A stretch of 64,000 bases of DNA, taken from assembly GCA_905221605.1 (NCBI GenBank), contig CAJNDS010002368.1:262001-326000 (forward strand), read 5' to 3'. Under the pieces are notes generated by a model, which was not told where the DNA came from, did not search any database, and saw nothing but the letters and a program-made list of their open reading frames with translations. The stretch comes from Symbiodinium natans (taxonomy: Eukaryota > Sar > Dinophyceae > Suessiales > Symbiodiniaceae). Position 1 is the first letter of the stretch; the number at the start of each line of letters is the position of its first letter. Position numbers and translations under genes: made by a program. This document shows positions 62,141-64,000 of this stretch, one piece after another.

Positions 62141-62894
62141 TTGCTTTTTGTTTAGTGGGGGGGGGTTTAGGGTTTAGGGTTTAGGGTTTCGGGTTTTAGG
62201 TTATAGGGTTATAGGGTTTAGGGTTAGGGGGAGGGGGGGGGGTTTGGATCCTGGGGTTCAGGGTATAGGGTTTGGGGCTTTTGGGGGGCTTTTAGGACCT
62301 GGGGTTCAGGGTACAGGTTCGGAAGTTTAGGTCTTGGCTTACTCGAAGGTCCGCGGTTAGTTGCAGGTAGGGTTCGAGGAACCCCAGTCCCTAAACCCAA
62401 AACCCTACTGCGGGGGGGGGGGGGGAAAACAGGTCCCATATACGGGCTGTATGCGGGGCTCATAGGGTGGACGCTGACCCCTAAACCCCAAAGCCTCAAA
62501 TTCAAATAAACAACCTTTAGCCCTACGACGCTAAAAAAACAAAACTCCCCAATTCCCCTCCCCCCCCCCCCCCCCCCGCCCTTCAATGCAAGTTTAGCAC
62601 CCGTGGTTGGGCAGGGCCCAACCATGGGACCCTAAACTCTAAACCCCAAACCCTAAACCCCAAACCCTAAACCCCAAACCCTAAACCCCAAACCCTAAAC
62701 CCTAAACGGGATTTCGGGCTATGAAACCCAAGGGTCCAGACTTCGGAACCCGTTAGAGAAGGCTAAGGGACCACAATATTCAGGGGCCATGTGACTTTTC
62801 CCCCTAAAGCCTAAAGCCTAAAGCCTGGACCCTTAAGACCTGCACGCTAAACCCTAAGAAACGACCTAAGCCCCAAGCCCTCAGCTCCTAAAAC

Positions 62895-62956
62895 ATCGAA
62901 TGCAGCGCGAGCGTCTTACTCTCCCGGAGGAGGGTCGCGACATCCGAGCTCTTTGC
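62895..62956 (-). CDS. Candidate exon
   Basis: CAAACCTTGCAG|GCA opens AKSSDVATLLRESKTLALHS, ending TCGAT|GTTTTAGG. Good acceptor. Confidence 0.5.
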
Positions 62957-63081
62957 CTGCAAGGTTTGTGAGGCGCAGGGTTTGGGGTTTAGGGTCTAGT
63001 GTCCGGGGGGGAGGGTTGAGAGTTTACTGTTTAGGGTCTAGGGTTTAGGGTTGAGGGCTTTCGCACTTTCCGTGCGAACGT

Positions 63082-63372
63082 TTACATCCAAATGCCCCCT
63101 CGCCTTGAACCATATAGGAGGGCCTTAGGAGGCCTAAATCCCGAAGACCCATAAATCCTAAACTCTCCAGGCCCAGGCGCTAAACCGACCCCAAGTTGAA
63201 TCCGCCGCGGGTGCTTTTCCTTCCCCTGTTCTGAAAAAGCACCCATGTTTGGGGTTCTTCGGATTGCAAGTGGCCTGATTCCAAGTGAAAACATAGTTCA
63301 AGCAGACATAAAGGGGGCTACTGTGGAGGGTTTGATATTAGGACAAGGGGATTTGTTGCAGGGATGGACCCT
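63082..63372. CDS. Open island, strand unresolved
   Basis: Plus from ATG 63247: MFGVLRIASGLIPSENIVQA, DIKGATVEGLILGQGDLLQ with possible donor-like CAG|GGATGG. Minus: IRPLAIRRTPNMGAFSEQGK, LAPGPGEFRIYGSSGFRPPK, about 70 codons. Composition favours plus slightly. Confidence 0.38.
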
Positions 63373-63433
63373 AAACCCTAAACCCTAAACCCCAAACCCT
63401 AAACCCTAAACCCCAAACCCTAAACCCCTAAAC

Positions 63434-63478
63434 CCTTAGCGCCTCGGAGGTGCCACAAGGACTGCGGGGGTCGCAAAT
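63434..63478 (-). CDS. Candidate micro-exon, phase 0
   Basis: CCTTTACCCAG|ATT to CTAAGG|GTTTAGGG, exactly 15 codons: ICDPRSPCGTSEALR. Confidence 0.47.
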
Positions 63479-63746
63479 CTGGGTAAAGGGGGGGCGAAGA
63501 GGGGAGGGATCTTCAATGCCTAAACCTTCAAGCCATCGGGGGCTTCGGGGGTTAAGGGCTTCAGGGGGGGTTTGTGGGTTTGGAGGATTTAGGGGGTTTT
63601 AAAGGGTTTTAAGGGGGTCTAGGGTTTTATCGGGGTTTGGGGTCTAGGGGGTTTAGGGGTTAGGGGGGTTTTGGGCTTAGGGGTTTGATGGTATCGCATT
63701 TTGAGGGCTTAAGGTTTGAGACCCCTGAATAAACCCTAAACCCTAA

Positions 63747-63860
63747 ACCCTAAGCCCTAAGCCCTAAGCCCTAAGCCCTAAGCCCTAAGCCCTAAGCCCT
63801 AAGCCCCAAGCCCTAAGCCCTAAGCCCTAAGCCCTAAACCCTAAACCCTAAACCCTAGCA
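63747..63860 (-). repeat. CCCTAAG array passing into CCCTAAA
   Basis: About fourteen CCCTAAG units, then four CCCTAAA next to the last exon island. Confidence 0.93.
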
Positions 63861-63869
63861 CCAACAGGC

Positions 63870-63928
63870 AGCCGCGGCGCTTGGCCCCGAAGCTTCTTGC
63901 AGCCGAGGATGAACTCCTCGATGTAGAC
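63870..63928 (-). CDS. Exon resembling the EF-hand tail of dinoflagellate cation channels
   Basis: GCGCGAG|GTC opens VYIEEFILGCKKLRGQAPRL. The pattern (I-x-x-F-x-x-G-C-x-x-L-x-G-x-A) is the one I associate with the C-terminal EF-hand region of voltage-gated cation channel-like proteins common in dinoflagellates. The 3' boundary is uncertain (GC donor CAAGC|GCCGCG or later). The identification rests on about 17 residues. Confidence 0.42.
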
Positions 63929-64000
63929 CTCGCGCGGGAAGGGTTTAGGGACCCAGGGCTGAGGGCTCAGTAAACCCCAAGCCCTAAGCCCTAAACCCCA

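Overview
This is eukaryotic nuclear DNA with very sparse coding content. Telomere-like heptamers (TTTAGGG on one strand, CCCTAAA on the other) and their variants are scattered through almost the whole window. Between them lie short GC-richer islands of 40-220 bp that read as exon candidates, nearly all best read on the minus strand. Acceptors are mostly AG followed by G, and several donors are GC rather than GT. Genes appear to run one way. TTTAGGG repeats, GC donors, AG|G acceptors, one-way gene order and a channel-like exon at the right edge together suggest a dinoflagellate. This is inference: a chromerid, another alveolate or a green alga with similar telomeres is not excluded.

Layout: 1-1.1 kb is a satellite with a 224-239 bp period. 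1.2-29.8 kb is repeat-rich intron-like DNA with about 30 small minus-strand exon candidates, plus a foldback at 15.95-16.74 kb. 30.05-39.49 kb is a block with no telomere-like repeats: nested ATTTAAAT palindromes, an ATC-rich microsatellite, two 87-88 bp tandem arrays in opposite orientation, and 2.4 copies of a 1,903 bp purine/pyrimidine-skewed repeat. A 26 bp inverted repeat bounds it. 39.6-64 kb returns to telomere-like introns and exon islands.

Most exons cannot be named. The best recognised one is a cysteamine/plant-cysteine dioxygenase-like thiol dioxygenase spread over three tiny exons (45150-45214, 43865-43889, 42058-42099). A class I glutamine amidotransferase nucleophile elbow sits at 61147-61215, and an exon resembling the tail of dinoflagellate EF-hand cation channels is at the right edge. 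Splicing and phase are consistent where tested, but short open frames are common by chance in GC-rich DNA, so most exon calls are tentative.

The most striking general pattern is that exon islands tend to have CCCTAAA-type repeats on their left and TTTAGGG-type repeats on their right. Each intron therefore often begins with GTTTAGGG (serving as the 5' splice site) and ends in the complementary C-rich strand, so it could fold with its ends together. At least eleven families of about 70-150 bp fold-back elements also sit in these introns, several flush with proposed splice sites. No rRNA, tRNA, CRISPR array or bacterial-type gene was seen.
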